In this document: in pieces, positions 6,596-8,884 of the stretch | How the letters are laid out: each line of letters begins with the position of its first letter | Position numbering within the stretch: position 1 is the stretch's first letter | Source of the DNA: Patescibacteria group bacterium | GTDB taxonomy: Bacteria; Patescibacteriota; Microgenomatia; UBA1406; GWC2-37-13 | Assembly: GCA_943356515.1 (NCBI GenBank) | Contig: CALRFM010000037.1 | Span: 1 to 8,884 of the forward strand | Reading direction: 5' to 3' | DNA: 8,884 bases | Position numbers and translations under genes: made by a program | The notes under the pieces: generated by a model | Database searches by the model: none | The model's input: only the letters and a program-made list of their open reading frames with translations | Told to the model about the DNA's origin: nothing

Positions 6596-7505
6596 ATATT
6601 TATTGATATTTATAAGCTTATTTTCAATTCTGAGTATATCAGTAAGTTTATTACTGTATAGATTCTTTCCTCTTCTGATTCATCATACAATTTATTACTG
6701 TCGAGAGATGATTCATGCCCTCTCATTTCAAATACCAGGCGGCTTGGGGGTATTGATTTTCATAACTATTTCAGTAACGCTTTTGATTACAGTCGCTAAA
6801 CTGTTTTCAACATTTTTGCACATTTACCGATTTCACAAGAAGCTCGTTAATAGTATTCCTCCCCCCCACTCGCTCACACCTCTTCTCAAAAAAATACATC
6901 TTATAGATAAAGTATTGATGGTTCAAAATGATAAACCTTTTGCCTTTTGTTTTGGTATACGATCTCCTAAGATTTATATCTCAACCAAGCTTGTTTCTCT
7001 TATTACCTCATCCGAGCTCAAAACTATTTTACTTCACGAAAAATATCACCTCGAACATCATGATGCTCTTACATTACTTATCGCCAATATTGCAGCATCT
7101 CTCTTTCCTTTCTTTCCCCTGTTGACGGATTTAATTGCCGCATATCGCACCGAGCGGGAAATTTTAGCAGACAAAGCCGCAGTCAAAGGAAATTCTCATA
7201 CACATCTCATATCGATTTTTAAAAAACTTCTTCAGTATGAACCCGATTATACTTATTTGGTAATTCCGGCAATTGCCGATCCCCAAACATTAGAGGCTCG
7301 TATCAGATCATTGGTACAAGGTATCCACTATAAACATACAGTTGTATTAAAAAATGTACTTATAAGTTTTTTTTCATTGGGTATTATAGTTCTGTTTATA
7401 ATAACCCCAGTGAATGCGGTAGAATTGCATGAAAGTAGTCATGATGTGATGTTTTTTTGTTTAAATAGCTTCTCATCGCCAATACAATCTTCTTTAATTC
7501 ATTAG
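6582..7505 (+). CDS. M56-family (BlaR1-like) membrane metalloprotease, short sensor form
   Basis: A 307-residue integral membrane zinc protease. The family's cytoplasmic domain is clear: AFCFGIRSPKIYIS (121-134), the zinc motif HEKYH (152-156, in LLHEKYHLEHHD) and EREILADKAA (191-200), which carries the likely third zinc ligand. Hydrophobic segments lie at about 6-29, 54-80, 162-188 and 255-277. In BlaR1/MecR1 the last helix is followed by a penicillin-binding sensor of about 240 residues. Here only about 28 residues follow, and these include H283, H287, M290, C293 and H307, all possible metal ligands. It probably senses a signal at the outer face and cleaves the overlapping repressor in the cytoplasm, releasing the operators. 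Copper as the signal is inferred from the neighbours and is not proven. The ATG lies within the repressor's last codons and is preceded by AGGA at useful spacing, one of the few visible ribosome sites in the window. Confidence 0.9.
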   Translation: MKLNKYLLIFISLFSILSISVSLLLYRFFPLLIHHTIYYCREMIHALSFQIPGGLGVLIFITISVTLLITVAKLFSTFLHIYRFHKKLVNSIPPPHSLTPLLKKIHLIDKVLMVQNDKPFAFCFGIRSPKIYISTKLVSLITSSELKTILLHEKYHLEHHDALTLLIANIAASLFPFFPLLTDLIAAYRTEREILADKAAVKGNSHTHLISIFKKLLQYEPDYTYLVIPAIADPQTLEARIRSLVQGIHYKHTVVLKNVLISFFSLGIIVLFIITPVNAVELHESSHDVMFFCLNSFSSPIQSSLIH

Positions 7506-7519
7506 CTGCGTAAGACTGC

Positions 7520-7548
7520 TTGACAGTTTAAAAATAACCTACTACACT
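7520..7548 (+). promoter_or_regulatory. Promoter of the DsbA-like gene
   Basis: A perfect -35 TTGACA (7520-7525), a 17-bp spacer and -10 TACACT (7543-7548), which lies in the left half of the operator. The geometry matches the repressor promoter at 6178-6206 exactly. Transcription should start near 7555, about 25 bases before the ATG. The leader has no Shine-Dalgarno. Confidence 0.75.
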
Positions 7549-7556
7549 ATGTAGTA
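7540..7556. promoter_or_regulatory. BlaI/CopY-type operator, copy 2
   Basis: TACTACACTATGTAGTA is a perfect inverted repeat with 7-bp arms around CTA. Positions 7542-7556 are identical to the 15 bp at 6200-6214. It overlaps the -10 box of the DsbA-like gene, so that gene and its partner should belong to the same regulon as the copper operon. Confidence 0.88.
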
Positions 7557-7579
7557 TTATTAAAAACATTTATACTTTT

Positions 7580-8329
7580 ATGGCAGAACAACGCAAGTCC
7601 TTTTTATCATTATTTCAATTAAATCATCAAACGATCCTTGTAATTGGGTTGATAATCGCCGCATTCTTTATTGGCTCTCTCTATACAAAAAACCAGTATC
7701 TTGAAAAGAGTCTAGGTACGCCAGTGCAAGCCGCTGCTCCGCAACAGGGTAATCAACCATCCGCACAAGCGCCTGTTGGCAAGGTGAGAGAAGTTTCAAA
7801 TGATGAGAGAATTCGAGGAAATAAAAATGCAAAAGTAACGCTTGTTGAGTACTCAGATTTTGAGTGCCCATTCTGCAAAAGCTTTCACCCAATCACTCAA
7901 GAGTTACTAAAAACATACGGAGATAAGATTCGTTTGGTTTTCCGTGATTACCCACTTCCATTTCATCAGAATGCACAGAAAGAAGCTGAGGCGGGACGCT
8001 GTATTGCTGAACTGGGGGGAAGTGACGCCTTTTGGAAATATGCAGATAAAATCTTTGAAAGAACAACATCTAATGGAACGGGCTTTGCCTTGACAGATCT
8101 TGGACCATTGGCCGCAGAAGTGGGAGTGAATCAACAATCATTCCAACAATGTCTTGATGCGGATAAATATGCAAAAGCTGTTAAGGACGAAATGGCAGAA
8201 GGCAATGCTGCGGGAGTAAATGGGACACCAACAACATTTGTTATTGATAGCAAAGGTAAGACTCAAATGTTAGTCGGCGCTCAACCAGTAAATGCCTTCA
8301 AAACTGTCATTGATCAAATTTTAAAGTAA
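7580..8329 (+). CDS. Membrane-anchored DsbA-like thiol oxidoreductase
   Basis: A 249-residue protein with an N-terminal anchor helix (about 18-36), a Pro/Gln/Ala-rich linker (about 45-65) and a DsbA/BdbD-type thioredoxin fold (Thioredoxin_4). The active site is CPFC (C96-C99) after LVEYSDFE, and the cis-proline loop is NGTPTTFV (P217). Two further cysteines, C141 and C191, probably form the second disulfide known from BdbD-like proteins. The domain should lie outside the membrane and make or rearrange disulfides in exported proteins. Its promoter carries the same operator as the copper genes. Copper readily mis-oxidises thiols, so a thiol-quality role under copper stress fits, but this is inference. 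An isomerase role, or delivery of electrons to copper-binding cysteines of the cupredoxin, are alternatives. It is followed after only 9 bp by the CAAC membrane protein. No Shine-Dalgarno precedes the ATG. Confidence 0.92.
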   Translation: MAEQRKSFLSLFQLNHQTILVIGLIIAAFFIGSLYTKNQYLEKSLGTPVQAAAPQQGNQPSAQAPVGKVREVSNDERIRGNKNAKVTLVEYSDFECPFCKSFHPITQELLKTYGDKIRLVFRDYPLPFHQNAQKEAEAGRCIAELGGSDAFWKYADKIFERTTSNGTGFALTDLGPLAAEVGVNQQSFQQCLDADKYAKAVKDEMAEGNAAGVNGTPTTFVIDSKGKTQMLVGAQPVNAFKTVIDQILK

Positions 8330-8338
8330 TACAGCAAA

Positions 8339-8854
8339 ATGACTTTATTTTCTAAAAGATTTATCATTCCAACGTTGATAATCACTTTTCTCTATATCGT
8401 TGTAATTACGTATTCAATGAACGTCCGTATTTTGAGAGATACCTTGTTGGGAGATTATAATATTTTTTATAAACTAAAGCTTTTATATTCTCTTCTTCAG
8501 GGGATGTGGACAGCGATGAGTGCCTCTGGACTTATAGCTTTATTTTTTGTTGCTGTTCTCACAGGAGCAAATCTGACGCTTTTATTTGAGAAGATAAAAA
8601 CATTTAAAAAATTTGATAGACTACAAGTAGTAGTAGGGAGTAACTCACTGCTGGGGATTGTAGGGAGTGGTTGTGCAGCCTGTGGACTGCCAATCCTCTC
8701 ATTACTTGGATTAAGCGGCAGTATTATATACCTGCCCTACCGTGGAGCAGAGCTATCGTATTTATCCATTGCTCTTTTAGGAGTTTCATTTTATTTACTT
8801 GTAAAAAGCAGAAATCAAAAATGCGCAGTCCAATATATTAAAAAAAGAAAATAA
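8339..8854 (+). CDS. Four-helix membrane protein with CAAC motif, function unknown
   Basis: A 171-residue protein I cannot assign to a named family. Hydrophobic segments lie at about 8-27, 54-82, 97-125 and 139-156. Basic stretches (EKIKTFKKFDR at 84-94 and the KSRNQK...KKRK tail) place both termini inside. The third helix contains GSGCAACGLP (C112, C115), which by this topology lies toward the outer half of the membrane. A CxxC inside a helix bundle recalls VKOR/DsbB-type disulfide generators, although the VKOR pattern itself is absent; mercury/copper carriers also use paired membrane cysteines. Its position 9 bp after the DsbA-like gene, under the same promoter, makes a redox partner that re-oxidises (or reduces) that protein a reasonable guess. 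A small metal carrier is the main alternative. No Shine-Dalgarno is visible; translation may be coupled to the gene before. Confidence 0.8.
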   Translation: MTLFSKRFIIPTLIITFLYIVVITYSMNVRILRDTLLGDYNIFYKLKLLYSLLQGMWTAMSASGLIALFFVAVLTGANLTLLFEKIKTFKKFDRLQVVVGSNSLLGIVGSGCAACGLPILSLLGLSGSIIYLPYRGAELSYLSIALLGVSFYLLVKSRNQKCAVQYIKKRK

Positions 8855-8870
8855 CACATCACAAAAAGGT

Positions 8871-8884
8871 ATGGAAAAAATAAA
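8871..8884 (+). CDS. Possible start of a further gene (cut by window edge)
   Basis: An ATG at 8871 opens a frame (M-E-K-N) after AAAAAGGT, 16 bp past the stop of the CAAC protein. It could be a third gene of the DsbA operon, but only four complete codons are visible, so nothing can be said about its product. The ribosome site would be unusually close to the ATG. Confidence 0.3.

Noticed and set aside
6865..6875. C7 run in the protease gene as a phase-variation switch
   Set aside because: The run is short, in frame and within a linker; there is no sign of a frame shift.
6218..7505. Beta-lactam resistance (blaI-blaR) function
   Set aside because: No beta-lactamase gene and no penicillin-binding sensor domain; the neighbours are copper genes.
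1..8884. CRISPR arrays, tRNA/rRNA genes, insertion sequences, integrases
   Set aside because: No spaced repeats, cloverleaf or rRNA-like sequence, transposase motif or terminal inverted repeats were seen by eye.

Overview
The window is about 8.9 kb of AT-rich bacterial DNA. It carries a compact copper-handling island next to the 3' part of an unrelated Fic gene. A member of the Candidate Phyla Radiation (Patescibacteria, Parcubacteria-like) is my best guess. The reasons are the HMA + TauE/SafE-type + cupredoxin fusion, the membrane-anchored DsbA-like protein, the near-absence of Shine-Dalgarno sequences, and tight gene packing. This is inference; no rRNA or marker gene is present. TGA serves as a stop codon in two genes, so code 25 (TGA = Gly) does not apply.

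Layout: (1) 1-945, plus strand: Fic-domain AMP-transferase with a C-terminal winged helix, cut at its 5' end by the window edge. (2) 946-1081: short intergenic region with a rho-independent terminator that serves the minus strand. (3) 6077 down to 1082, minus strand: a three-gene operon with two 4-bp ATGA overlaps. It encodes an HMA/TauE-SafE/cupredoxin fusion, a 71-aa CopZ-like chaperone and a 1137-aa CopA-type Cu+ P-type ATPase. (4) 6078-6217: divergent regulatory region. (5) 6218-7505, plus strand: a BlaI/CopY-family repressor overlapped by an M56 (BlaR1-like) membrane metalloprotease. (6) 7506-7579: a second promoter. (7) 7580-8854, plus strand: a DsbA-like oxidoreductase and a four-helix membrane protein with a CAAC motif. 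A further gene may begin at 8871.

How the parts fit: a 15-bp string holding the palindrome CTACA-CTA-TGTAG occurs at 6200-6214 and again at 7542-7556. In both places the same -10 hexamer (TACACT) lies inside the palindrome, 17 bp after a -35 box. One repressor therefore probably controls the copper operon, its own gene and the DsbA pair. The M56 protease lacks a beta-lactam sensor domain and ends in a short outer tail with His, Met and Cys. This suggests a BlaR/BlaI-type proteolytic relay re-tuned to copper or to envelope thiol stress.

The most unusual part is the roughly 235-residue C-terminal extension of the ATPase. It is preceded by an extra ninth membrane helix and contains a two-fold Met-rich internal repeat; I know of no such domain in classical CopA.
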